A stretch of 12,637 bases of DNA from JBDRGC01 sp043818215 (GCA_043818215.1 JBDRGC010000393.1:1-12637), one strand, 5' to 3'. Positions 1 through 8,464 are shown, counted from the first letter of the stretch. Made by a program: numbers and translations. The notes: generated from the letters alone by a model not told the origin.

Positions 1-17
1 CTAATACAATACTGCCA

Positions 18-2990
<2,973 letters not shown>

Positions 2991-2991
2991 A

Positions 2992-3040
2992 ATTTATGAT
3001 TCAAGATTGATGATTGAAGATTAAAGATCGATGAATAAGC
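2992..3040. repeat. Degenerate heptad array abutting the uvrA start codon
   Basis: Seven consecutive 7-base units read on the plus strand: ATTTATG, ATTCAAG, ATTGATG, ATTGAAG, ATTAAAG, ATCGATG, AATAAGC. The array begins two bases from the uvrA initiation codon, so it would form the last 50 bases of the uvrA messenger leader. It contains no purine-rich Shine-Dalgarno motif in the uvrA sense. Its AT-rich, weakly structured nature could leave the start codon accessible. Confidence 0.75.
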
Positions 3041-3128
3041 GATGGTACACAGGGTATACAGACGGTTACTTGTTTACCGTGTTTACCATGTTTACTTTGT
3101 TTACCTTGTATACTGTGTTCACTTTGCC
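3041..3128. repeat. Nonamer (9-base) degenerate repeat block with inverted halves
   Basis: The right half consists of six 9-base units: TTGTTTACC, GTGTTTACC, ATGTTTACT, TTGTTTACC, TTGTATACT, GTGTTCACT. The left half has the complementary sense, GGTACACAG and GGTATACAG, so the block can fold back on itself. The same type recurs at 8382-8460, which also contains the motif GTATACCCTGTGTAC in near-identical form. The block lies in the uvrA leader, downstream of its candidate promoter. Confidence 0.7.
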
Positions 3129-3141
3129 TTCTTGCCGCCCA

Positions 3142-3147
3142 ATTATA
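3142..3147 (-). promoter_or_regulatory. Candidate uvrA -10 box (TATAAT)
   Basis: On the minus strand this reads as a perfect TATAAT, 152 bases before the uvrA start codon. No good -35 box exists at 16-18 bases; the hexamer at 17-base spacing is GCATTT. A weak -35 with a perfect -10 overlapped by a palindrome fits a regulated promoter, but this is inference. Confidence 0.45.
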
Positions 3148-3161
3148 GCACACCTGTACTA
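3146..3161. promoter_or_regulatory. LexA-like palindrome overlapping the uvrA -10 box
   Basis: On the minus strand the site reads TAGTACAGGTGTGCTA, a palindrome of two 7-base arms with one mismatch around GG. The inner 14 bases differ at one position from the pattern RGTAC-N3-DGTWC-B that I recall for cyanobacterial LexA boxes. It overlaps the end of the candidate -10 box, and uvrA is a classic SOS gene. The LexA class of the host is unknown, so the assignment is a hypothesis. Confidence 0.35.
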
Positions 3162-3366
3162 AGAAATGCTCTTATTGAGAAGTTGGCGTGGTTTCATATC
3201 ATCTCCAGGAAGTAGGGGAGCCTTCCCATGGTTTGATTGCACTCACCACAAGATTCACCTGCGGAGAGGTAACGAAATAACGGACAAACCCGCGCCATCC
3301 GCTACTCCGCTACACTCCGCTGCCCAGTTGCCAGATTCTTCCCCTGCAATATAGAGAGGCGTTCCC
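3162..3366. other. Divergent intergenic stretch with no recognised feature
   Basis: No credible gene, RNA or long inverted repeat was recognised here. A 62-codon open frame runs from 3166 to 3354 but has no ribosome binding site, no recognisable family and atypical composition. A small local repetition of CCGCTAC occurs around 3298-3325. Confidence 0.5.
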
Positions 3367-3395
3367 TTGACCAATCCTTCCTTCCACGCTAAAAT
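3367..3395 (+). promoter_or_regulatory. Strong sigma70-type promoter facing ffh
   Basis: TTGACC at 3367-3372, a 17-base spacer and TAAAAT at 3390-3395 match the consensus at five of six positions in each box with ideal spacing. Transcription should start near 3402, giving an ffh leader of about 220 bases that includes a 9-bp hairpin at its very 5' end and the 121-base repeat copy A. It is the best promoter-like sequence in the window. Confidence 0.65.
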
Positions 3396-3403
3396 GCGGC
3401 CTT

Positions 3404-3438
3404 GCGGCTGGCTTGAGCGAGTGATAGTTGCCAGCCGC
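3404..3438 (+). promoter_or_regulatory. Perfect 9-bp hairpin at the predicted 5' end of the ffh transcript
   Basis: GCGGCTGGC at 3404-3412 pairs exactly with GCCAGCCGC at 3430-3438 around a 17-base loop, and is followed by TATTTTAACG. It starts within a few bases of the predicted transcription start. It may stabilise the messenger, act as an attenuator, or end a very short transcript; the T-rich run after it is weak. Confidence 0.5.
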
Positions 3439-3470
3439 TATTTTAACGCTTATTTCTCAGTACAGCAAAA

Positions 3471-3591
3471 TTTGGTAGTGGTAAAAAAGTAAGTGACGGG
3501 CTATTTCGAAGATGCTCCCGGCAGCGTCCCCGCCGCCGCGGACGGCGGCTAGAGCATTTTGTGATGCGTCATCACTTACCATCTAACCACC
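3471..3591. repeat. Fold-back repeat, copy A, upstream of ffh
   Basis: This 121-base unit recurs at 5056-5177 with roughly 90% identity by eye, so the two copies flank ffh in direct orientation. Its ends are inverted (GGTAGTGG at the left, complement GGTGGTTA from the right). An 8-bp stem GTAAGTGA (3489-3496)/TCACTTAC (3572-3579) encloses a second stem ATGCTC (3512-3517)/GAGCAT (3552-3557), which encloses a GC-rich inner hairpin around GCCGCCGCGGACGGCGGC. It ends 31 bases before the ffh start and would be transcribed in the ffh leader. A non-autonomous palindromic element or a structured RNA are both possible. Confidence 0.85.
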
Positions 3592-3622
3592 ACCCAAAAT
3601 CTTAGCTTCAGCGATTTGTGCT

Positions 3623-4945
3623 ATGTTCGAGAATCTGACCGAACGTCTCAATGGTGTCTTCGATAAACTGCGCCGCCGCGGCAAGCTCTCTGAGCGCGAT
3701 GTCGACGCGGCCATGCGCGAAGTGCGTCTGGCCCTATTAGAAGCGGATGTGCATTACAAAGTGGTGAAAGACTTTGTGGCCCGCGTTCGTGAGCGATCGG
3801 TTGGGCACGAGGTTTCGAAAGCGTTGAATCCAGGCCAGCAGGTGGTCAAGATCGTCAACGAGGAGTTGATTGCCACTCTAGGCGAGCCGGAACGGCTGAA
3901 TCTGCGCGGCCATAGTCCGCATATTATCATGCTGGTCGGTTTGCAAGGTTCTGGCAAAACCACGGCTGCCGGCAAGATAGCTCGCTTGCTGCGCAGCCAG
4001 GGAGAGCGTATCCTCCTGGTGGCGGCAGACCCCTACCGCCCGGCGGCGGTTCAGCAATTACAGACCTTGGGCGAACGTCTGAATGTGGAAGTCTTCTCGG
4101 AGGCTGGGGTCGCTCCTCCGCAACTGGCGAAGATGGCCCTCGATAAGGCCAAACGCGGCGGTTTCAGCGTGGTCATCTTGGATACGGCCGGACGTTCCCA
4201 ACTTGATGATGAGTTGATGGATGAATTGCGATCCATCGCTCGAAAGGTGGAACTCGCCGAGGTTCTGTTGGTTGTGGACGCCATGATCGGCCAGGAAGCT
4301 GTGAACATTGCCCAGGGGTTCCGAGAGTCGGTTCCACTGACCGGGTTGATCCTCGCTAAAATGGAAGGTGACGCGCGCGGTGGTGCGGCAATCTCTATTC
4401 GTTCGGTGACCGGTGTCCCGATCAAATTCCTGGGGACGGGTGAGGGGCTGGATGCCCTGGAAGAGTACGATCCCGGCCGGTTGGCCTCCCGCATCCTGGG
4501 AATGGGTGATATGATTGGCTTGATCGAGCGCGCCGAAGCCGCCCTGGATGTGGAGGTTGCCCAACGCCAGGCCGAAAGGTTGATGTCTGGTGAATTTACA
4601 TTAGAAGATTTCGCCGAACAATTGAGACAGGTGCGCAAGATAGGCCCCATCGGGCAGATTTTGGACATGCTCCCCGGCGGCATGGGGAAGATGGCGCGAG
4701 ATGTGGATCCCCACGAAGCCGAGACTCAACTCAAAATGACGGAAGCCATCATCAATTCCATGAGTATCCGGGAACGACGCAGTCCAAAAGTCCTGAACGC
4801 CAGCCGCAGGCGGCGGATCGCTGCCGGGTCTGGCACACAGGTTCAGGATGTCAATCGTTTGTTGAAGCAGTATCGGGAAGCCCACCGCATGATCAAGACT
4901 TTACAGAAGTCGGGCATGAAGGGCTTGCCGCGTATTTTTGGGTAA
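3623..4945 (+). CDS. ffh: Signal recognition particle protein Ffh (SRP54)
   Basis: GTPase subunit of the signal recognition particle; binds signal peptides and 4.5S RNA and delivers ribosomes to FtsY at the membrane. The 440-residue product has the usual length and order: N domain 1-95, G domain about 96-295, methionine-rich M domain about 296-440. P-loop GLQGSGKTT is at 106-114, AADPYRPAA at 134-142, DTAGR at 187-191 and the RNA-binding SRRRRIAAGSGT at 394-405. The nucleotide-specificity (G4) motif, normally TKxDGD, reads AKMEGD at 245-250, so the aspartate that contacts guanine is glutamate. ATG 3623 gives the typical MFENLTERL start but has no clear Shine-Dalgarno. It is flanked by two copies of a fold-back repeat and probably driven by the promoter at 3367. 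No SRP RNA gene was found nearby. Confidence 0.98.
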   Translation: MFENLTERLNGVFDKLRRRGKLSERDVDAAMREVRLALLEADVHYKVVKDFVARVRERSVGHEVSKALNPGQQVVKIVNEELIATLGEPERLNLRGHSPHIIMLVGLQGSGKTTAAGKIARLLRSQGERILLVAADPYRPAAVQQLQTLGERLNVEVFSEAGVAPPQLAKMALDKAKRGGFSVVILDTAGRSQLDDELMDELRSIARKVELAEVLLVVDAMIGQEAVNIAQGFRESVPLTGLILAKMEGDARGGAAISIRSVTGVPIKFLGTGEGLDALEEYDPGRLASRILGMGDMIGLIERAEAALDVEVAQRQAERLMSGEFTLEDFAEQLRQVRKIGPIGQILDMLPGGMGKMARDVDPHEAETQLKMTEAIINSMSIRERRSPKVLNASRRRRIAAGSGTQVQDVNRLLKQYREAHRMIKTLQKSGMKGLPRIFG

Positions 4946-4957
4946 ATCGCCGAGCTG

Positions 4958-4995
4958 CAAACGGCCGCGCTCCCTTCAGCGCTCCTCACCGTTTG
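4958..4995 (+). terminator. Hairpin shortly after ffh, possible weak terminator
   Basis: CAAACGG at 4958-4964 pairs with CCGTTTG at 4989-4995, and inside it GCGCT (4967-4971) pairs with AGCGC (4978-4982). It starts 12 bases after the ffh stop codon. The following TTGGCTCT is a poor U-tract, so efficient termination is doubtful. Confidence 0.35.
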
Positions 4996-5055
4996 TTGGC
5001 TCTAGATGACCCACACAAAGATACCAGAGTTGTTCCCCAATTAAGATGACGGGTT

Positions 5056-5177
5056 TTTGGTAGTGGTAAAAAAGTAAGCGACGGGCTATATCAAAGATGC
5101 TCCCGGCGCCGTCCCCGCCACCGCGGACGGCGGCTAGAGCATTGTGTGATTTGGTCGTCACTTGCCATCTAACCACC
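5056..5177. repeat. Fold-back repeat, copy B, between ffh and rpsP
   Basis: Second copy of the unit at 3471-3591, same orientation, 122 bases. The ATGCTC (5097-5102)/GAGCAT (5137-5142) stem is conserved exactly. In the outer stem, GTAAGCGA against TCACTTGC keeps one pair as a wobble but breaks another compared with copy A, so covariation evidence is mixed. In copy B the inner hairpin shifts to GCCGTCC/GGACGGC, a perfect 7-bp stem, while copy A favours GCCGCC/GGCGGC. The change keeps inner foldability while sequence drifts. Confidence 0.85.
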
Positions 5178-5182
5178 GGATT

Positions 5183-5296
5183 TTTTGTACACGGATTTAC
5201 CCGGAAGGGCACGATGTTACGGACCGTGTCGGTACAGCGTAAAGCAAAATAATAAAGGCAAAAATCCGTGGAATCCGTGAAATCCGTGTACTAAAA
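5183..5296. repeat. Small inverted-repeat element with nonamer core, upstream of rpsP
   Basis: GTACACGGATTT at 5187-5198 is exactly inverted as AAATCCGTGTAC at 5280-5291, with near-matching A/T flanks outside. The right end is made of 9-base units AATCCGTGG, AATCCGTGA, AATCCGTGT. Inside, around 5217-5242, a short palindrome is centred on ACCGTGTCGGT. It immediately follows repeat copy B and ends about 80 bases before the rpsP start. Confidence 0.65.
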
Positions 5297-5374
5297 TCCT
5301 TGCCGATTTATTCAGGAACAAAGGTACGCTCAAAAAGAAGGCACAGAAAATCTGTAATCGAAGGAGACAGATCA

Positions 5375-5770
5375 ATGGTTCGTATTAGACTACGCCGAGT
5401 TGGCGCAAAAAAACAACCTAGCTACCGTATTGTAGCTGCCGATAAAGAAGCTCCCCGCGATGGGCGTTTTCTGGAAGTGATGGGTCATTACAACCCCCGC
5501 ACTGAACCGGCTACCATCCACCTGCAGGAAGATCGTATTTTCCACTGGTTGAGCGTTGGCGCTCAACCTTCGGATTCGGTTGCCCAGTTGCTCAATACTA
5601 TGGGCACAATGGGACGCTACGAGCGATTCAAGACTGGCGAAGATGTGGAAAAGCTGATGGAAGAAGCCGCGGCTGTTGAGGCTGCCCGTATAATCGATCC
5701 AAGGACTCGCCGCGCAGCGCCAGATACAAAGGAGAAGAAAGCTGCAGAAGAGGCCGAATCAGTGGATTAA
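5375..5770 (+). CDS. rpsP: 30S ribosomal protein bS16
   Basis: Small-subunit protein needed for early 30S assembly. The 131-residue product begins MVRIRLRRVGAKKQPSYRIV, the invariant family start, with RDGRFLEVMGHYNP at 28-41 and VGAQPSDSVAQLL at 61-73. The open frame extends 25 codons upstream, but the start at 5375 is chosen because AAGGAG at 5361-5366 lies 8 bases before it and the family begins here. The conserved fold ends near residue 85; the rest, to 131, is a charged, alanine- and glutamate-rich tail (LMEEAAAVEAARI...KEKKAAEEAESVD), well beyond the 80-90 residues usual in bS16. It is separated from khpA by a strong terminator. Confidence 0.97.
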   Translation: MVRIRLRRVGAKKQPSYRIVAADKEAPRDGRFLEVMGHYNPRTEPATIHLQEDRIFHWLSVGAQPSDSVAQLLNTMGTMGRYERFKTGEDVEKLMEEAAAVEAARIIDPRTRRAAPDTKEKKAAEEAESVD

Positions 5771-5802
5771 TCCCTCCCACGCGATTCTCCAAAAGAAGGG
5801 CT

Positions 5803-5847
5803 TGGGGGTTCCAAATGCGCCGCGGCGTATTTAGAACCCCCAGTTTT
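5803..5847 (+). terminator. Rho-independent terminator after rpsP
   Basis: TGGGGGTTC (5803-5811) pairs with GAACCCCCA (5834-5842). The interior continues pairing as AAAT/ATTT and CGC/GCG around a CGCG loop, giving a nearly uninterrupted stem, followed by GTTTT. It begins 33 bases after the rpsP stop. It would stop most ffh/rpsP transcription before khpA. Confidence 0.75.
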
Positions 5848-5855
5848 CCCCCATT

Positions 5856-5861
5856 TATAAT
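5856..5861 (+). promoter_or_regulatory. Candidate khpA-rimM -10 box (TATAAT)
   Basis: A perfect TATAAT lies 9 bases after the terminator T-run. No convincing -35 box is present (AGAACC at 17-base spacing). Predicted start near 5868, at the foot of the leader hairpin. A promoter is expected here because the upstream terminator would isolate khpA. Confidence 0.45.
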
Positions 5862-5866
5862 AATGT

Positions 5867-5907
5867 CCCGTGGGTACTGCGGTGCCCTACGGGTATCGAG
5901 ATGATAC
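5867..5907 (+). promoter_or_regulatory. Two consecutive leader hairpins before khpA
   Basis: The first hairpin spans 5867-5893: CCCGT and GGGTAC pair with GTGCCC and ACGGG around a TGCG loop, with one bulged T, eleven pairs in all including one G-T. The second is GTATC/GATAC (5893-5897 and 5903-5907). The Shine-Dalgarno GGAGG at 5911-5915 follows at once. The arrangement could allow control of translation; no known riboswitch or ribosomal protein leader was recognised. Confidence 0.5.
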
Positions 5908-5921
5908 TCAGGAGGTGAGTT

Positions 5922-6158
5922 GTGAAGGATTTAATCGAGTATATTGCTCGTTCTCTAGTGGATGACCCGACTCAAGTTCATATTGAGCAAAGACAGCGAG
6001 GCCCTGCTATCCATTTTGAGCTTGAAGTAGCAAAAGAGGATATGGGCCGTGTGATCGGAAAAAACGGTCGAGTAGCCAATTCTATGCGTGCCTTGTTGCG
6101 CGTAGCTGCCGCCCGGGATGGCAGACGGGCATCGTTGGATATCGTTGACCCCCAATGA
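5922..6158 (+). CDS. khpA: KH-domain RNA-binding protein KhpA
   Basis: Small single-KH RNA-binding protein of the family found between rpsP and rimM in many bacteria; in Firmicutes it pairs with KhpB and affects cell division and translation. The 78-residue product has the typical start (MKDLIEYIARSLVDDP) and a KH core MGRVIGKNGRVANSMRALLR at 41-60, with the GKNG loop at 46-49. Initiation is at GTG 5922, supported by the near-perfect AGGAGGTGA at 5910-5918. Its TGA overlaps the rimM ATG (ATGA), implying translational coupling. Likely transcribed from its own promoter with rimM. Confidence 0.93.
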   Translation: MKDLIEYIARSLVDDPTQVHIEQRQRGPAIHFELEVAKEDMGRVIGKNGRVANSMRALLRVAAARDGRRASLDIVDPQ

Positions 6159-6730
6159 CCCAGAACCAGACATTTTCTACCCAGGATCAGAACTCATCAG
6201 GCTCGTGCTCATCTGGCGAGCCTGATTTTTTAGTTGTGGGCAAGCTGCGCCGGCCTCACGGGGTGCGGGGTGAAATCTTGATGTCTGTGTGGACAGATTT
6301 CCCCGAACGCTTGAAGCCTGGCGTAGATGTCTATGTGGGAGATGATCATCGGCCTCTGAGCATTCGAAGTGTGCGCTGGCATCGCCAAGACATGCTGATA
6401 GCTTTCGATGGCTGCACCGATCGGGACCAGGCCGGTGAGTTCCGCAATCAATTGGTGATGGTTCGTGATGACGACCGCCCTTCGCTGCTGGAGGGTGAAT
6501 TTTATTTACATCAGTTGATCGGAATGCGCGTCATCGCGGATGAGAATAACGCATTTTTGGGGAATCTTGTCGAAATCATCGAGACAGGAGCTAACGATGT
6601 GTACATTGTGCACCCTGAAGATGGCCCCGACATTCTGCTCCCGGACATTGATCCCGTAATTTTGGACATCGACATCGAGGGCGGGGAAATCCGCGTCCAC
6701 TTGATTCCGGGGCTGATTCCTGAGGGGTAG
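6155..6730 (+). CDS. rimM: Ribosome maturation factor RimM
   Basis: Binds uS19 and helps 16S rRNA 3'-domain maturation. The 191-residue product has the N-terminal RimM domain starting at FLVVGKLRRPHGVRGEI (25-41) and a PRC-barrel from about EGEFYLHQLIGMRV (113-126), with GANDVYIV at 145-152 and LLPDIDPVI at 161-169. Residues 1-24 are a polar Ser/Gln/Asn-rich extension not typical of the family. No other ATG exists before the domain, and ATG 6155 overlaps the khpA stop, so coupling without its own Shine-Dalgarno is likely. The stop codon lies within the first unit of a heptad array. trmD and rplS, common next genes, do not follow. Confidence 0.95.
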   Translation: MTQNQTFSTQDQNSSGSCSSGEPDFLVVGKLRRPHGVRGEILMSVWTDFPERLKPGVDVYVGDDHRPLSIRSVRWHRQDMLIAFDGCTDRDQAGEFRNQLVMVRDDDRPSLLEGEFYLHQLIGMRVIADENNAFLGNLVEIIETGANDVYIVHPEDGPDILLPDIDPVILDIDIEGGEIRVHLIPGLIPEG

Positions 6731-6884
6731 AGGGTAGAGGGTAGAGAATGGAGAATGGAGGATGGAGGTTGGAGGTTGGATGGTTGAGAGCAAAGTATGT
6801 GGTCCCGCCACTCACCACTCACCACTCGCCATTCGCCATTCGCCATTTGCCTCTCGCTACTCACCACTCGCTACTCACCACTCG
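6725..6884. repeat. Pair of opposed heptad arrays after rimM
   Basis: The left array, 6725-6787, has nine 7-base units: GGGTAGA three times, GAATGGA twice, GGATGGA, GGTTGGA twice, TGGTTGA. The right array, 6808-6884, has eleven: CCACTCA twice, CCACTCG, CCATTCG twice, CCATTTG, CCTCTCG, CTACTCA, CCACTCG, CTACTCA, CCACTCG. One is purine-rich and the other pyrimidine-rich, so they are inverted relative to each other and can base-pair imperfectly around a 20-base centre. The period is exact although units drift. The left array overlaps the rimM stop codon. Confidence 0.85.
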
Positions 6885-6890
6885 CCTCAC

Positions 6891-6920
6891 TTGACATCTC
6901 AGAAATCTGTGTGGTATTCT
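6891..6920 (+). promoter_or_regulatory. Candidate promoter upstream of the dprA-side element
   Basis: TTGACA at 6891-6896 is followed after 18 bases by TATTCT at 6915-6920. Both boxes are acceptable, but the site is 340 bases from dprA and the intervening palindromic element would be transcribed. Its link with dprA is uncertain. Confidence 0.35.
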
Positions 6921-6945
6921 GTTTCACGCTTTCAGGTTTCGAATT

Positions 6946-7203
6946 GGGTGTGTTTCATTTGATTTGAAAGCGCTGATTGAGTAGGGTGACATGTTTTTTG
7001 TCGCCCGTACACTTGCGCCGCACGCAGTGCAGGTGTCGAAATCAAGCGATATTACTCGGTCAAAGCGACATTTCTTGGTTTCGACACCTGCACTTGCAGT
7101 GCGGCGCAAGTGTACGCCGGAAAAGCATCGGCTACCCTTCAGTGAACTCAGGACACCGCTCAACCGGCGAAATGTCTTACTTCAAATCAAATGAAACACC
7201 CCC
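6946..7203. repeat. Palindromic MITE-like element 1 (about 258 bases) before dprA
   Basis: Terminal inverted repeats: GTGTTTCATTTGATTTGAA at 6950-6968 is exactly inverted at 7181-7199, extended by GGG/CCC outside with one mismatch. Inside lies a long hairpin: the arm 7007-7046 pairs with 7074-7115, beginning GTACACTTGCGCCGCAC on both strands, with a 2-base difference in the middle. CGCTGATTGAGTAG at 6971-6984 is identical to the complement of 8603-8616 in element 2, showing a common origin. There is no room for a transposase, so a non-autonomous element is inferred. Confidence 0.8.
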
Positions 7204-7211
7204 TTTTGAAT

Positions 7212-7220
7212 TGATAGAAT
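7212..7220 (+). promoter_or_regulatory. Extended -10 promoter candidate for dprA
   Basis: TGATAGAAT contains the TGn extension and a TAGAAT box matching five of six consensus bases. It lies just outside the right end of element 1 and 40 bases before the dprA start, giving a leader of about 34 bases. No clear -35 box is present, as is usual for extended -10 promoters. Confidence 0.4.
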
Positions 7221-7260
7221 TTGTACCATCTCAACAATCAGGGGCGGGCGGGGACTGACT

Positions 7261-8367
7261 GTGGGTGATTTGCGACGATATTGGGTTGGGTTCAATCTGG
7301 TCAAGGGAATTGGCGCAGTTCGTTTGCGCGCCCTGCTGAAGGCTTTTGGCGACGCTCAAACAGCCTGGGAGTCTTCCCCCGCAGATCTGCGGGCAGTAGG
7401 CTTCAGTTCCAAACTCATCGACAACCTGGTCAAGGTGCGCGCAAGCATATCTCTGGAGAAAATCTTGGAAGATATCCAGGCTCAGGGGATCACTGTGCTC
7501 ACTTGGGAAGACGAGAACTACCCAACTCATTTGCGGGATGTCTTTCCATCGCCGCCGGTACTTTATCTACGCGGCGAACTGAGGCCCGAAGATGAATGGG
7601 CTGTTGCCGTGGTGGGAACCCGCCGGATCACTGCCTATGGCCGTCAGGTGACCGAGAGCATTGCCAACAAACTGGCGCGCGGCGGCATTACGGTGGTGAG
7701 CGGCCTGGCCCGCGGCGTGGATGGCCTTGCCCACCGGGTGGCGCTCGAAGCTGGCGGCCGCACGTTGGCCGTGATGGGTTGCGGCGTGGATCATATTTAC
7801 CCGCCCGAACACCGCAAACTGGCCGAACAAATAATAGAACACGGCGCTTTGATCAGCGATTTCTTCCCCGGAACTCCGCCGGAAGCCTCCAACTTCCCGC
7901 CGCGCAACCGGATCATTTCTGGGCTTTCACTGGCGACAGTGGTGGTGGAAGCGGGCAACCGGAGCGGGGCGTTGATAACAGCTAACTTTGCCGCCGAACA
8001 GGGCCGCGAGGTGTTTGCCGTCCCCGGCAATGTGATGGCTCCCCAGAGCCGCGGCACCAACCGCCTGATCCGGGATGGCGCCCGGCCTTTGCTAGACCCG
8101 CAAGAAATCCTCGACACCCTTGAACTGACCAGGGTCATCGAACACCGTGCCGCCCGGATAGTCTTGCCATCCAATGCTACTGAGGCCCACATCTTTGATG
8201 TTTTGGGCCACGAACCATTACATGTAGACGAGATCCGCGCCCAGGCCGATTTGCCCATCGAACAAGTTACGTCTACCCTGGCTCTTATGGAGTTGAAAGG
8301 CATGGTGCGACAGGGCGGCGGGATGCGGTATACCGCGGTTCGGGAAGCAGGTGGGGAGTATGGCTGA
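7261..8367 (+). CDS. dprA: DNA processing protein DprA (Smf)
   Basis: Protects incoming single-stranded DNA and loads RecA during natural transformation; also conserved in bacteria not known to be competent. The 368-residue product shows a helix-hairpin-helix-like N terminus (GFNLVKGIGAVRLRALLKAFG, about 10-30), the Rossmann-like DprA core with VVGTRR at 117-122, SGLARGVDGLAH at 147-158, GCGVDHIYPPEHRKL at 173-187, GNRSGALIT at 232-240 and VPGN at 254-257, and a C-terminal winged helix of about 305-360. Initiation at GTG 7261 places the conserved N terminus correctly; the preceding GGGG run at 7250-7253 is only a weak Shine-Dalgarno. No other competence gene is in the window. Confidence 0.96.
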   Translation: MGDLRRYWVGFNLVKGIGAVRLRALLKAFGDAQTAWESSPADLRAVGFSSKLIDNLVKVRASISLEKILEDIQAQGITVLTWEDENYPTHLRDVFPSPPVLYLRGELRPEDEWAVAVVGTRRITAYGRQVTESIANKLARGGITVVSGLARGVDGLAHRVALEAGGRTLAVMGCGVDHIYPPEHRKLAEQIIEHGALISDFFPGTPPEASNFPPRNRIISGLSLATVVVEAGNRSGALITANFAAEQGREVFAVPGNVMAPQSRGTNRLIRDGARPLLDPQEILDTLELTRVIEHRAARIVLPSNATEAHIFDVLGHEPLHVDEIRAQADLPIEQVTSTLALMELKGMVRQGGGMRYTAVREAGGEYG

Positions 8368-8381
8368 TAGGTGGCGGGTAA

Positions 8382-8460
8382 AAAAGTATCAGGTAAACAG
8401 AGTAGACAAGGTATATAGGGAAGCATCAACTGCATACCCTGTGTACTTTGTCTACCCTGC
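8382..8460. repeat. Nonamer repeat block with inverted halves after dprA
   Basis: Starting 15 bases after the dprA stop, the left half reads GGTAAACAG, AGTAGACAA, GGTATATAG and the right half ATACCCTGT, GTACTTTGT, CTACCCTGC, i.e. 9-base units of opposite sense around a short centre. It is the same type as the block at 3041-3128. It can fold as an imperfect hairpin, but without a T-run it is not a standard terminator. Confidence 0.65.
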
Positions 8461-8464
8461 ATAA

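Noticed and set aside
3166..3354. 62-codon open frame in the uvrA-ffh gap
   Set aside because: No ribosome binding site, no recognisable motif, low-quality composition; likely chance.
3471..3591. Possible SRP RNA (4.5S) gene next to ffh
   Set aside because: The repeat lacks the conserved GGTCAGG...GGAAGGAAGCAGCC helix 8 signature and occurs twice; no other stretch in the window carries that signature.
4051..4683. Long antisense open frame of 210 codons inside ffh
   Set aside because: A shadow of the ffh codon pattern; product lacks any family resemblance. Other antisense frames in topA, dprA and uvrA were rejected for the same reason.
5300..5374. Upstream start for rpsP adding 25 residues
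   Set aside because: bS16 begins MVRIRL; AAGGAG lies 8 bases before ATG 5375, and the extension has no ribosome binding site.
6808..6884. CRISPR-like tandem repeats
   Set aside because: Units are 7 bases without spacers and drift in sequence; no cas gene present.
6977..7258. Open frames crossing element 1
   Set aside because: They exist on both strands because the DNA is palindromic; no start signal or family similarity.
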